A DNA stretch of 37,069 bases, taken from positions 1 through 37,069 of the forward strand of contig SYHD01000203.1 of assembly GCA_005799265.1 (NCBI GenBank), in the 5' to 3' direction. Each line of letters opens with the position of its first letter. The first letter of the stretch is position 1. A model generated the notes under the pieces. The model saw only the letters and a program-made list of their open reading frames with translations. It did not search any database and was not told the DNA's origin. The position numbers were made by a program, and so were the translations under genes. Below, one piece after another: positions 22,974-32,026 of the stretch. The stretch is from Planctomycetia bacterium (GTDB lineage Bacteria; Planctomycetota; Planctomycetia; Gemmatales; Gemmataceae).

Positions 22974-24344
22974 CTAAAACAACTGCGGAATCGGCTGTGC
23001 TTCAACCAGGCGCACGGGCCGTTCACCGGGGCCGGGCATCGTCGTCGCGTCGAGATTGATGCCCATGCCGTGGTAGATCGACGCGAGCACTTGCGGGGGT
23101 TCGATCGGATTGTCGTGTGGGCGGGAGCCGATGCGATCGGTGGCGCCGATGACCTGCCCGCCACGGAAGTTGCCGCCGGCGACGAAGTTGGTCCACGCTT
23201 GCGGATAGTGATCGCGTCCGCCGCGGCCGTTCAAACGCGGTGTACGACCGAACTCGCTCAGGACCGCAACGACCGTCTCTTGCAGCAAGCCGCGCTGTTC
23301 GAGATCGTCGAGCAGGGCCGTGAACGCCCAGTCGAACTGCGGGCACAGATGGCGTTCGTAGTCGAGGTAGGTGTTGTTCAGGCCACCGCCGTCGGCGTGC
23401 ATGTCCCAGCAGGTTTGGCCGAAGACGGTGTCGAAATGGTTGACCGTCACGTAACGCACACCGCCCTCGATCAGGCGACGCGCCATCAGACAGCTTTGGC
23501 CGAAGGTGTTGCGGCCATAACGATCACGCGTCCGGTCGGTTTCGATGCCGAGGTTGAACGCGTCACGCGCTCGCTGCGACGTCAACAAGCGGAAGGCGCG
23601 GTTGTACGAGCTGTCGTGCATCTGCGTGGAGTGCGATTCGGTGCGGCGTTGCAGATCGTCGAGTTGGCCGAGCAATTCGCGGCGTGCGTCGAGGCGCGAA
23701 GCCGACATGCCGGCGGGCACTTCGAGATCGCCGACGCGGAAGTTCGGCGCGGCGGGGTCGCTGTTGAGGAAGAACGGCTCGTGGGCGCTGCCGACGTGGG
23801 CGGCGGTCTGGCCGTGCAGGTTGCCCGCGCCGGTGTTGCCGATCGGGCCTGGCAGGATCACGTTGGCTGGCAACTCGCTGCGCTGACCGAAGACGCGCGA
23901 CACCACGCTGCCGACGTGTGGCTTCATGCTGTCGGCGTTGAAGTCGTGGCCGGTCATCATCCAGCGCTGGCCGTTCTCGTGCGTTGCGCCGGTGCGATGG
24001 TGCAGGCTGCGGATCAGCGAGACCTTGTCCATCTTCCGCGCCATCAGCGGGAAGTGCTCGCAGATCTGGATACCGTTGACATTGGTGCGGATCGGCGCGT
24101 ACTTGCCGCGCACTTCTGAGGGGGCGTCGGGCTTCATGTCCCACGTGTCAATATGACCGGGGGAGCCGACGAGGAAGAGCGTAATGCAATTCTTTATGCG
24201 TCCGCCACTCGTCGAGCCAGACGCTTCGAGCTTCAAGAGGTCGGGCAGCCACAATCCGGCCATGCCCGCGACGCCGACTTGCAGGAAAGCACGCCGCGAG
24301 ACACCCGAACAGAGATCGACTTTTTCGTTGCCGATATTCAGCAT
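22974..24344 (-). CDS. DUF1501 family protein (second copy, Tat-exported)
   Basis: A 456-residue DUF1501 protein. A twin-arginine motif (SRRAFLQVGVAGMAG, about residues 17-31) starts the export signal. Family-typical segments are CITLFLVGSPGHIDTWDMKP near residue 55, SLIRSLHHRTGATHENGQRW near 110, and VAVLSEFGRTPRLNGRGGRD near 360. It is not a recent duplicate of the copy at 326-1780: it is shorter and shares only the family motifs. The ATG at 24344 has only a weak upstream purine run (GGGGA). The previous gene ends 88 bases upstream, with a hairpin between. The gene belongs to a four-gene minus-strand locus ending in the PSD1 gene. Confidence 0.93.
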   Translation of the reverse strand: MLNIGNEKVDLCSGVSRRAFLQVGVAGMAGLWLPDLLKLEASGSTSGGRIKNCITLFLVGSPGHIDTWDMKPDAPSEVRGKYAPIRTNVNGIQICEHFPLMARKMDKVSLIRSLHHRTGATHENGQRWMMTGHDFNADSMKPHVGSVVSRVFGQRSELPANVILPGPIGNTGAGNLHGQTAAHVGSAHEPFFLNSDPAAPNFRVGDLEVPAGMSASRLDARRELLGQLDDLQRRTESHSTQMHDSSYNRAFRLLTSQRARDAFNLGIETDRTRDRYGRNTFGQSCLMARRLIEGGVRYVTVNHFDTVFGQTCWDMHADGGGLNNTYLDYERHLCPQFDWAFTALLDDLEQRGLLQETVVAVLSEFGRTPRLNGRGGRDHYPQAWTNFVAGGNFRGGQVIGATDRIGSRPHDNPIEPPQVLASIYHGMGINLDATTMPGPGERPVRLVEAQPIPQLF

Positions 24345-24357
24345 GGTATGGTCCCCA

Positions 24358-24428
24358 GTTTAGCCCGGCCTCGCAGAGGCGGGCGGCCGCTGCGCACGCG
24401 CACCCGCCTCTGCGAGGCGGGGCTAAAC
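24358..24428. repeat. 26-bp inverted repeat between hypothetical and DUF1501 genes
   Basis: The arms at 24358-24383 and 24403-24428 are reverse complements with one mismatch, around a 19-base GC-rich loop. The core is CCTCGCAGAGGCGGG, unlike the CGAAGCG core seen elsewhere, so it is a different palindrome type. It fills almost the entire 88-base gap, ending 13 bases before the DUF1501 start codon in the direction of transcription. It may control translation or processing of that gene. Confidence 0.85.
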
Positions 24429-24432
24429 GTTA

Positions 24433-24738
24433 CTAGATGGTGTAGGTCACGCGGTTGGAGATATCGATGAAGCGGCTCTGAGTGAATTCGCCCTGCGGGT
24501 TCTTGGCGTAATTGACGTAGCGCCATAATTGCAGCACTACCGAATACTCGCCCGGCGCGGTATCCACGTGCTGGTACGCCAGATCGGCCCGCGCGTTGAC
24601 GACGGCCACGACCTGCCCGTTGCGCTTGATCTCCCATTGCAGGCGCAGACCCCAGTCGTTCGTCACTTCGCTGCGAATGAGCCGTCGGCCTTCGAGCCGA
24701 ATCGTCGCTTGCGGCGTGCCTTCAAATCGTTGTTCCAT
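24433..24738 (-). CDS. Hypothetical beta-rich protein
   Basis: I do not recognise this 101-residue protein. It has no signal peptide and reads as alternating strands: EGTPQATIRLEG, RLQWEIKRNGQVVAVVNARA, APGEYSVVLQLWRYV, then SRFIDISNRVTYTI. This would fit a small beta-sandwich. The start at 24738 has a strong AAGGGGGGGG run directly upstream; the frame stays open to 24807 but the extension is not protein-like. It is the first gene of the minus-strand DUF1501/PSD1 locus, separated from DUF1501 by a long hairpin. Confidence 0.65.
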   Translation of the reverse strand: MEQRFEGTPQATIRLEGRRLIRSEVTNDWGLRLQWEIKRNGQVVAVVNARADLAYQHVDTAPGEYSVVLQLWRYVNYAKNPQGEFTQSRFIDISNRVTYTI

Positions 24739-25179
24739 ACCCCCCCCTTGAACGGACAAAAGTGAAACAGTTTGGCGGGAACCGATCACCCAGCTGAAAA
24801 GTAACACCCAACTAGTTTATCGGCTTATGCTTCCGACATTCTAATCAATGCGGGCGTGGGCACAAGAGAAAAATGGAAAAAGTTACCGTTTGATTGGCGA
24901 TCCGCTCAGAACACCACGAGCTGATACCAGAGCCATCTCACCGAAATTACCAATTCGATCTGTGTGACGCCTATGGCGTAGTAGTGCCACCATCGCATCG
25001 CCGTGAACGCAATTCAACAACGGGAATGCCGACGCGCACGCCTTTCGCCTTTTTCCTTGGCGACACTCCCGCGATTGCGAATAATCTAACATCTTGAAAG
25101 CCCATCAGCCCGGCGAACCAAACCCGGCACGTCCAACGGCGTCAAGACGGTGATTCAATCCGGACGTGTGGAGAAACCC
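24739..25179. other. Divergent intergenic region
   Basis: This 440-base stretch separates the minus-strand DUF1501 locus and the plus-strand TPR gene. It is more AT-rich than its neighbours. It should contain both promoters; the only candidate I can point to is at 24838-24865 for the minus strand. A 69-codon frame at 24883-25092 has no ribosome site and is not supported as a gene. Confidence 0.5.
24838..24865 (-). promoter_or_regulatory. Possible promoter for the minus-strand DUF1501 locus
   Basis: On the minus strand TTGTGC (24865-24860) and TAGAAT (24843-24838) are 16 bases apart, about 100 bases before the first start codon. The -10 matches the consensus at 5 of 6 positions; the -35 is weak. 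This is a tentative call. Confidence 0.3.
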
Positions 25180-28100
25180 ATGAGCGACCTGGCATCAATA
25201 ACGCTGCCCGACGTGCGCGTCACCTCGGAGCAACACCAGGCCATTCTGAAAACCTATGACACCGGCCTATACATGCAGGCCTATCGCCTGGCCGAGCAGA
25301 TCGGACCTTTGCATCTGTGGCGCGGCACGCCAGCACGCGTACTGGCGGGACGGATGGCGGGCAACCTGGGCTCAACGCGCATGGCCAGCTGGCACTTCAT
25401 CCATGCCTGGCGCAAAGACCGTAAGAACCCCGAAGCTCTCTGGTTTTTCGCACGTTACCTGCTTACTGCGCGTGGTCCGTTGGCAGCCTGGAAGTTCGTG
25501 CAAGGCCGGCCATTCCCCGCCGACGCGTCCAAGGAGCTTCGCTCGCATTGGTGCTCCCAGCACGCGGCGATTCTCGGCCCGCTGCGCGATTTCGACGCCG
25601 CCGAGGATTGGCTGCGCCGCGCCGAGACGATCGGTGTCGAGCCTTGGACGTGCCTCGAATGGGCCATGCTCTACTCTCAGCAAGATCGCCCCGAAGACGC
25701 GGAAAAGGCCGCGCGTCGGGCGCTCGAATTGCAGCCGTGGTATCACCCCGCGGTGCAGTGGGTCGCCCATTTTCTCGTGCAGAAGGAACGCGACCAGGAA
25801 GCCATCGCGCTCTTGACTGAGGGTACGCGGAAGCTCGAAAGCAGCGCTCTCTTCGGGCAACTTGCCAACCTGCAAATGGAGCTCAAACGCTTCGACGAGG
25901 CCGCTCAAAGTCTGGACGAATTCGAGCGTCTTTCGCCGCTCCTGGACAAGGACCAGAAGAAATGGCTCAACGCGCGGCGTTGCGATCTATGCTGCCATCG
26001 CGGCGAGTATGACAAGGCGCTCGCACACGCCACACAGGTGAAAGGGAAGTTCTACGAGGAGCTCGTGACGCGCCTGGGCAATCGCATCGCCCCCCAAGGC
26101 TCCCCGCGCCCCGCCACGTTAGCCGGACGCGCAAGCGACGGGCTCGACGATCCGTCGCTTGCGCGTCCGGCTAACAGGGGAGAGGTGAGGGGGCCGCGCG
26201 TCGAATTGCCCATCGGCTTCGTGCAGCAGCATCACAAGACCTGCGCCCCCGCGACCTTGACGTCGATCGCCAAGTTCTGGTCGATGCCCGCGGAGCACGT
26301 CGAAGTCGCCGAGGAGATCGCCTACTACGGCACGCCGGCGCACGCCGAGCGCAAGTGGGCCGAGGACCACGGCTGGCACGCGAAATCGTTTACCTGCACT
26401 TGGGACGCCACGGTCGCCTTGATCGACGCCGGCATCCCGTTCACTCTGGCGACCACGGAAGTTTCGTCCGCGCACCTGCAAGCGATCGTCGGCTATGACT
26501 CCGTGCGCCGCACCCTCATCGTGCGTGATCCGGGCGAACGGCACAAGATCGAGTTGTCCTTCGCTCTCATGCTCGACCGCTATCGCTCGACCGGACCGCG
26601 CGGCATGGCGTTGGTTCCACTTGCCCAGAAGGAAAAGCTCGACGCCATTAGCTTGCCCGACGAGGCGATGTACGAACACCTGCATCGCTTCGACCTGGCG
26701 TTGGTTGGACATTGCCGTGCCGAGGCAGAGAAGCAGACGCGCGCGATGGCCGTCCTTCGGCCAGGGCATTTCTTGACGCTGCACGCGCGCCGGTTTCTCG
26801 CATACTACGATGCCGATTTGCCGCAAGAACTTCTGTGCGTCGAACAGCTCCTGACGCTGTTTCCGAGCGATTTGCGTTTGCAACTGGATCGCGCCTACTG
26901 TCTCAGCGTGCTCGGCCGGCGCGAAGAACGCCTGGAGCTGCTCAGACGGCTGTCCGAACAGAAAGAGACCGATCCGGCTTGCTGGCAGTTGTACGCGCAG
27001 GAACTGTCCGCCGACGCGCGGCGCAACCCGGAAACACTTTACCTGCTCAAAAAGGCGGTGCGAGCGACGCCGCCGGGCGCCCCGCTGCAAGGACGCTTGT
27101 TGGACACTCTGGCAAGAATCCGCTGGAACCATCACGACTTCGACGAGGCGATGAAACTACACCATTTCGCGACCTGCGTCGATGACAAGGACGAGTATCT
27201 GGCCCAGAACTACTTCATGTCCGCGCTGGCGCGAGGACAAACCGACATGGTCTTGAGCTTCTTGCAACATCGCTTCAAGCGCTTCGGCGCCAAGTCGAGC
27301 CTGCCCGCGCGAACTCTCTATTGGGCATACATGCAGATGGAGCGCCGCGCCGAGGCGTTCGAAACGCTCGACGAAGCGATCCGCTTGCGCCCCGAGGACG
27401 GCGAATTGCTGACCTATGTGGGTGAAGCCCACATGTATCGCGGGGAGTTCGAGCAGGCCGAGGCAACTCTCGCCAGGGCCGACGGCGTCTCCAAGCCAGC
27501 GGCGCGGCTGCGCAGTCTGGCCTACCTCGCGTTCAATCAGGATCAACGCGTCAAGGCACGCGATCTCTGGGCGGAGGTGATCAAGATCGAGCCGCTTGCC
27601 GAGGACGCCCACCAGATCTACGCCCTCCTGCTAGGGGAAAAAGAGGAACGTGCCGAGGCCGTCAAGCATCTCACGGATGCGTGCGCGCGTTTCCCGCACC
27701 ATTTTGGCCTGACGCGCATGCTCTACGCTTGGCACGCCGAGGACGGTCCCGCCGCCCGTGAGCCGATTCTCAAGAGACTGATCGACATTCACCCCGCCGA
27801 CATTTGGGTGCGCATCGAATACGCTTACAATCTGGCCGATCAGGATCGCTTCGAAGAGGGATTTCAGCAGCTAGAGGAGGGGGAGCGACTCGATCCGAGC
27901 AATCCCGGCGTCTGGTTCGCGCGAGGCATTCTCTTCGGACGGAACAAGCGGATCGAAGACGCACAGTACGCTTGCCGCGAGGCCATACGCCGCAATGTCG
28001 ATTTCGAGGCGCCGATCCACGAACTGCTGCGCCTGTGCGAGAATCTACAAGATCGTCGAGAAACGGTCGCGTTCGTCGTGGCCGAACTGCTTCGGCAAAC

Positions 28101-31100
28101 GACGTTCGGCAACGGCCTGGTCGCCTTACACGCGGCCGCTCAGCCGAATTTCCCACCCGACGAACTGTTCGCGAGCCTGCGCCGTGTTCGCGACGCGCGC
28201 CCGGAACTCTGGCAGGCCTGGAGTTCCGTGACGCGCCAGCTCGGCTACGCCAACCGCGACGAGGAAAGCCTCAGCCAGGCGCAGATGGCCGTGCAACGAT
28301 TCCCGGCCAATTTCGCTCTCTGGCTCGACCTGGCCGAACGGCAACGGCACGTCGATACTGAAGCGGAGTTGCAGTCCTTGCGCCGCGCCGTGGAATTGGC
28401 GCCAGGCAACGACCTGGCCGTGCGCAGATTGGCCGAAGCTCTCGAACGCGCCAACCAGACTGACCAGGCCAAGAAAATGTACGAGCAAGCCATCCGCCGG
28501 GCGCCGCTCGTTCCCTACGCCCATGTTGACTACGCCGACCTCCTGGCACGCCTTCACGACTACGACGGGGCGATCAAGCAGGCTCGGCACGCCTTGAAGA
28601 TCGATCCCTGGTTCGAGGAAGCCTGGAACCGATTGCGCAACTGGTACGTCCTGTTCGCCCGCTTCGACGACCTGATTGAACTGGCCCGCGCGGGAACCAA
28701 GAAACTGCCCGGCGACATGCGCACCTGGAACCGCCTCGCCCAGGCCTACCAGGCGAAAGCCCCGCAAGCCAACAACGACGAGGAAAAGAAACGCATCGAC
28801 GATTGCACGCGCGCCTACGATGAGGCCCTCAAACGTAATCCCTATGCGTGTCACATTCATGACTTCAAGGCGGAGATGCTCGCGAAGGCCCAACGCTTTG
28901 ACGAGGCTCGCCAGGCATGCAATCCCCCGGCCTGGAAAGGCAAGCCGCCTCTGGAACTGCGCGTGCGGTCCATCTGGGTCGAGGCCCAGGAACAGGATTT
29001 CGATGCCGCCAAAAAACAAATGGTGGCGCTGCTCCGGGAGGACCCTTCGTACGACCTGGGCTGGAACATGCTCGTCGATTGGTCCTTCGCCTCGCAGGAT
29101 TACCACGATTATCTGGCCGCCGCGGGGAACATGCTCCGCGCGCAGCCGCAGTCGGCAATCGCCTTTACCTACCGCGGCGAAGCGCGCCTGCGCATGGAGG
29201 AACGCGACGCCGGCATCGAAGACCTGAAAAACGCTTATCGCAAAGATCCATGCAACATCTTCACAAGCCACCTCCTATTTGATGAACTGCTCACCGACAA
29301 CAATCTCGCCGGCGCAGAGGCTATCCTTCTGGCCATGAAGCAGAACCTCTTTTACCACCATGTCGAGGCGCGCGCGGTTCAGTTGGCCCTGAAAAAGGAA
29401 AACAAGGAAGCGGCCAGCGCCGAGTTCACACGCATGTGCGAATCGCCGTTCACTCTGCCGTCGTCACTCGATTTCGCCGTGCGCGCATTCGATCAAGCGA
29501 ACTGGAAAGACGCCGCCGACCGGGCCATCCACAATGCCATGCAGAAGCCCAATTGGAACCTCCATCTGGCCATGCTCTACGCCAGCGGCTGGAACCCAAA
29601 TCTCGCCAACGATCTACCCGATCGCATCGCCGCCCTCGACCGCGCCCTCGAACGGCAACCCGAAGCGTTCGTGTTCCTCGACCTCAAGGCGAACATGCTC
29701 ACGAACGGCAACCAATTCGAGCTCGCCTGGCAAGTCTGTCAGTCGAAGACCTTCCCGCAGGATGAGGTCGCCCTGCAAGGCCGGGCCGCCTGGGTCATGT
29801 ATCGCTCCGGCAACGGCCACGACGCCATCGCCAAGATGAAAGAGTTAGTCCGCGACCATCCGAAATATATGTGGGGCTGGTATCAACTCGCGGAATGGTA
29901 CGGCCAGCAGCAAGCGTGGGTCGATTGCCTCACCGTGGCCGAGACGCTCGTGCATCTGGCGCCGCGCGATCCGGCCGGCTTCTTTCATCGCGGCTGGGCC
30001 AAGCAAAACCTCGGCGATCTGCAAGCCGCGCGTGCCGATTTCGCCCACGCCTTGGATTTGGCGCCGAGTTACGTCTTCGCCGCCTGGCAGCTCTTCGACT
30101 TGCACATCCGCAATTCGGAGTGGCGCAAGGCCGAGAGGATTCTCGAAAAGGTCCAGAAGCACGCCGACAAGGGGGATTGGGCCCTGCGCAAAGTCGAGAT
30201 GCTCGTCTACCAAAACCGCAAGGCAACGTTCCCCGCCGAGTTCGAGAATCTCCTGCGCAACTCGGCCAAGAACCCGTGGCTCATCGACCAATCGCTCCAG
30301 TTCCTGATCGAGGCCGGCTGGTGGGCCGATGCCGAGGAAGTGCTGCACAAGTGCCTCGACCTCGGTACGCACATATGCGATCCGTGGGTGCGCCTACGCG
30401 TCAATATGGGCGATCGCTCGGTCGGCCGAGACATCCAGAACATGTCCGAGCGCCGCCCCGAACGAACCAACTGTGTCGCCGCCTACGCCATCGAGCTGGC
30501 CGATGCAAAAAATCCGCACCGCTTACAGGACTTGCACAACTGGATCAACGAAGAGGAGGACGGCCTGCGCGCCGATACGCCGTCCTGGGCGAAAGTCGGC
30601 ATCGCCCTCTACGTCGCGCAAGATTGGACCGGCCTGTGCGAATGGATGTCCGATTGGCCCGATCACGACAAGGCCACGCCCGGCCAGCTGTTGCCGCTCG
30701 TCAAGGCGTTGCGTGCCATCGATCGCATCGAGTCGGCCCGCAAGGTCAGCGGGTACGCCCTGACCAAGCTCAACCCCGATTTCGCCAATGCCTACCACAA
30801 AGTCTGGCTGATATACGATCAGGCCATGAACGGCGAGGTGCTGCCGGTGCAGCGTTATCTGGAAACGTCCGACCTGGGCGGCTTCGACGGCTACCACCAG
30901 ATGATCGCCGCCATGGTGCGTGCCTTGTGGTTGGCGCACACCGACAAGGACAACGGCTTCGCCCTCGCCCGCCAGGTGCTGGTGGACGCCGCTACCTGGG
31001 CCCAGCCAACCGTCCACGACCCGGCCCTTGCCAAGAGCTACCACGCCTGCGTCGCCGAGGTGGCTGCGTTGTGCGGTACCCTCAGCGCCAAGCTGTGGCG

Positions 31101-31158
31101 CATGTGGCGCTGGCTCTTCCCCAAGCTGCCGCAGATGCCGAAGCCGACTGGCCAGTAG
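25180..31158 (+). CDS. Giant TPR protein with embedded C39-like cysteine peptidase domain
   Basis: A 1992-residue protein without signal peptide or membrane helix, so probably cytoplasmic. Most of it is helical TPR-type repeats (for example AEDWLRRAETIGVEPWTCLE and RADFAHALDLAPSYVFAAWQ). Residues about 341-480 are a peptidase C39-like, papain-fold domain with a full candidate triad: C355 in HHKTCAPATL, H432 in SSAHLQAIVGYD and D450 in IVRDPGE. In the family this fold cleaves leader peptides or acts as a cysteine hydrolase; the TPR arms would present substrates. Residues about 313-332, between the first TPR block and the peptidase, are encoded by a perfect palindrome (26118-26175). The ATG at 25180 (GGAGA upstream) is preferred over a GTG at 25150. 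The next gene follows 22 bases later. Confidence 0.88.
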   Translation: MSDLASITLPDVRVTSEQHQAILKTYDTGLYMQAYRLAEQIGPLHLWRGTPARVLAGRMAGNLGSTRMASWHFIHAWRKDRKNPEALWFFARYLLTARGPLAAWKFVQGRPFPADASKELRSHWCSQHAAILGPLRDFDAAEDWLRRAETIGVEPWTCLEWAMLYSQQDRPEDAEKAARRALELQPWYHPAVQWVAHFLVQKERDQEAIALLTEGTRKLESSALFGQLANLQMELKRFDEAAQSLDEFERLSPLLDKDQKKWLNARRCDLCCHRGEYDKALAHATQVKGKFYEELVTRLGNRIAPQGSPRPATLAGRASDGLDDPSLARPANRGEVRGPRVELPIGFVQQHHKTCAPATLTSIAKFWSMPAEHVEVAEEIAYYGTPAHAERKWAEDHGWHAKSFTCTWDATVALIDAGIPFTLATTEVSSAHLQAIVGYDSVRRTLIVRDPGERHKIELSFALMLDRYRSTGPRGMALVPLAQKEKLDAISLPDEAMYEHLHRFDLALVGHCRAEAEKQTRAMAVLRPGHFLTLHARRFLAYYDADLPQELLCVEQLLTLFPSDLRLQLDRAYCLSVLGRREERLELLRRLSEQKETDPACWQLYAQELSADARRNPETLYLLKKAVRATPPGAPLQGRLLDTLARIRWNHHDFDEAMKLHHFATCVDDKDEYLAQNYFMSALARGQTDMVLSFLQHRFKRFGAKSSLPARTLYWAYMQMERRAEAFETLDEAIRLRPEDGELLTYVGEAHMYRGEFEQAEATLARADGVSKPAARLRSLAYLAFNQDQRVKARDLWAEVIKIEPLAEDAHQIYALLLGEKEERAEAVKHLTDACARFPHHFGLTRMLYAWHAEDGPAAREPILKRLIDIHPADIWVRIEYAYNLADQDRFEEGFQQLEEGERLDPSNPGVWFARGILFGRNKRIEDAQYACREAIRRNVDFEAPIHELLRLCENLQDRRETVAFVVAELLRQTTFGNGLVALHAAAQPNFPPDELFASLRRVRDARPELWQAWSSVTRQLGYANRDEESLSQAQMAVQRFPANFALWLDLAERQRHVDTEAELQSLRRAVELAPGNDLAVRRLAEALERANQTDQAKKMYEQAIRRAPLVPYAHVDYADLLARLHDYDGAIKQARHALKIDPWFEEAWNRLRNWYVLFARFDDLIELARAGTKKLPGDMRTWNRLAQAYQAKAPQANNDEEKKRIDDCTRAYDEALKRNPYACHIHDFKAEMLAKAQRFDEARQACNPPAWKGKPPLELRVRSIWVEAQEQDFDAAKKQMVALLREDPSYDLGWNMLVDWSFASQDYHDYLAAAGNMLRAQPQSAIAFTYRGEARLRMEERDAGIEDLKNAYRKDPCNIFTSHLLFDELLTDNNLAGAEAILLAMKQNLFYHHVEARAVQLALKKENKEAASAEFTRMCESPFTLPSSLDFAVRAFDQANWKDAADRAIHNAMQKPNWNLHLAMLYASGWNPNLANDLPDRIAALDRALERQPEAFVFLDLKANMLTNGNQFELAWQVCQSKTFPQDEVALQGRAAWVMYRSGNGHDAIAKMKELVRDHPKYMWGWYQLAEWYGQQQAWVDCLTVAETLVHLAPRDPAGFFHRGWAKQNLGDLQAARADFAHALDLAPSYVFAAWQLFDLHIRNSEWRKAERILEKVQKHADKGDWALRKVEMLVYQNRKATFPAEFENLLRNSAKNPWLIDQSLQFLIEAGWWADAEEVLHKCLDLGTHICDPWVRLRVNMGDRSVGRDIQNMSERRPERTNCVAAYAIELADAKNPHRLQDLHNWINEEEDGLRADTPSWAKVGIALYVAQDWTGLCEWMSDWPDHDKATPGQLLPLVKALRAIDRIESARKVSGYALTKLNPDFANAYHKVWLIYDQAMNGEVLPVQRYLETSDLGGFDGYHQMIAAMVRALWLAHTDKDNGFALARQVLVDAATWAQPTVHDPALAKSYHACVAEVAALCGTLSAKLWRMWRWLFPKLPQMPKPTGQ
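26118..26175. repeat. Perfect 24-bp palindrome inside the TPR/C39 coding region
   Basis: The arms at 26118-26141 and 26152-26175 are perfect reverse complements around a 10-base spacer (gctcgacgat). The core contains CGCGCAAGCGACGG, related in style to the GCGCAAGCG hairpin at 3195-3212. The element encodes the linker TLAGRASDGLDDPSLARPAN between the N-terminal TPR block and the C39-like domain, and the reading frame stays open through it. Confidence 0.88.
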
Positions 31159-31180
31159 GCGTAGACGGAGGGAGACGCGA

Positions 31181-31549
31181 ATGGTACGTCTGTTATGGGT
31201 AGGCCTCGCCAGTGGAGCCATGTTGATCCTGGGTTTCGCTGGGAACCTTTGGTTTAGCCCATCGGGGACCGGCGAATATCGGCGTTCGCCTGACGGCCGC
31301 TTCACGGCACACGCCTTCAACATGACGCGCGGCACCTTCATCAGCGGCCGTGTCGCTTACATCGAATTACTCGTCATCGAATCGACCAGTGAGCGCGAAA
31401 TTTGGCGGACCCATTACTTCCATCATGCGGACGACGTTCCCAGTTACGGCGATCGCTCGCAAGCGCCATTCATCCGCTGGGCTGCTGACTCCTCATCGGT
31501 AGTCATCCCAGTCGGTGGTGGTAGGCAGATCACGATACCGCTGCCATAG
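31181..31549 (+). CDS. Hypothetical membrane-anchored protein
   Basis: A 122-residue protein with one N-terminal membrane helix (LLWVGLASGAMLILGFAGNLWF, written here only as its hydrophobic range, residues 4-25). A beta-rich extracytoplasmic domain follows: YRRSPDGRFTAHAF, GRVAYIELLVIESTSEREIW, then WAADSSSVVIPVGGGRQITI. The SPDGRF...WAADSSSV layout recalls single-blade beta-propeller-like proteins, but I cannot name a family. GGAGGGAGA lies 5 bases before the ATG. It starts 22 bases after the TPR/C39 gene and is likely co-transcribed, so it could be a membrane partner of that protein. Confidence 0.75.
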   Translation: MVRLLWVGLASGAMLILGFAGNLWFSPSGTGEYRRSPDGRFTAHAFNMTRGTFISGRVAYIELLVIESTSEREIWRTHYFHHADDVPSYGDRSQAPFIRWAADSSSVVIPVGGGRQITIPLP

Positions 31550-31621
31550 CCACGACACATTGCCATGGAGAAAGATGTTGTAGAATGGGGAATAGATCAG
31601 AGCGCGTCCGAGGAAAAACAC

Positions 31622-32026
31622 ATGAGTCAGACCTTGACCATTTCCGACGATCTCTACAGTCGACTTCAGGCGGCCGCGCGCCAGCGTGGTCTCACCAACG
31701 TGGAACAACTTCTGGAGACCTGGCCCAACGCGGATGCCGATCTCGCTCGCTTCGAGACGCTGGTCCGGCAATGGAAAGAAGAAACCTCGCATCATTCGAA
31801 TATCGGCAAGAGGGCATTACATCCGGCCTATCAGGAGATTATCGGCATGGGACACGCCGCCGTCCCGCTCCTCCTGGCGGAATTACGCCGGGAACCAGAC
31901 GACTGGTTCTGGGCGTTGCACGCGATCACCGGCGCTGACCCGGTTCCCGCCGAGAACCGCGGCGACCTCCGCAGCATGGTGCAAGCCTGGCTAGCATGGG
32001 GATCAAGACTGGGCTACATGGCATGA
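31622..32026 (+). CDS. Small protein with antitoxin-like N-terminus, coupled to DUF7689 gene
   Basis: A 134-residue protein. The N-terminus TLTISDDLYSRLQAAARQRG followed by LTNVEQLLETW resembles the ribbon-helix-helix type start of small DNA-binding antitoxins. The C-terminal half (HPAYQEIIGMGHAAVPLLLA, then PDDWFWALHAITGADPVP) is a separate helical domain that recurs as a family in cyanobacteria and planctomycetes, with unknown function. GAGG lies about 8 bases before the ATG at 31622. The stop overlaps the next ATG (ATGA), so translation of the pair is coupled. A TAGAAT box at 31581-31586 could be its -10 element. The antitoxin role is inference from layout. Confidence 0.78.
   Translation: MSQTLTISDDLYSRLQAAARQRGLTNVEQLLETWPNADADLARFETLVRQWKEETSHHSNIGKRALHPAYQEIIGMGHAAVPLLLAELRREPDDWFWALHAITGADPVPAENRGDLRSMVQAWLAWGSRLGYMA

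Noticed and set aside
24883..25092. A 69-codon minus-strand open frame in the divergent intergenic region
   Set aside because: No ribosome site, unusual composition, no motif; the region is expected to hold promoters.
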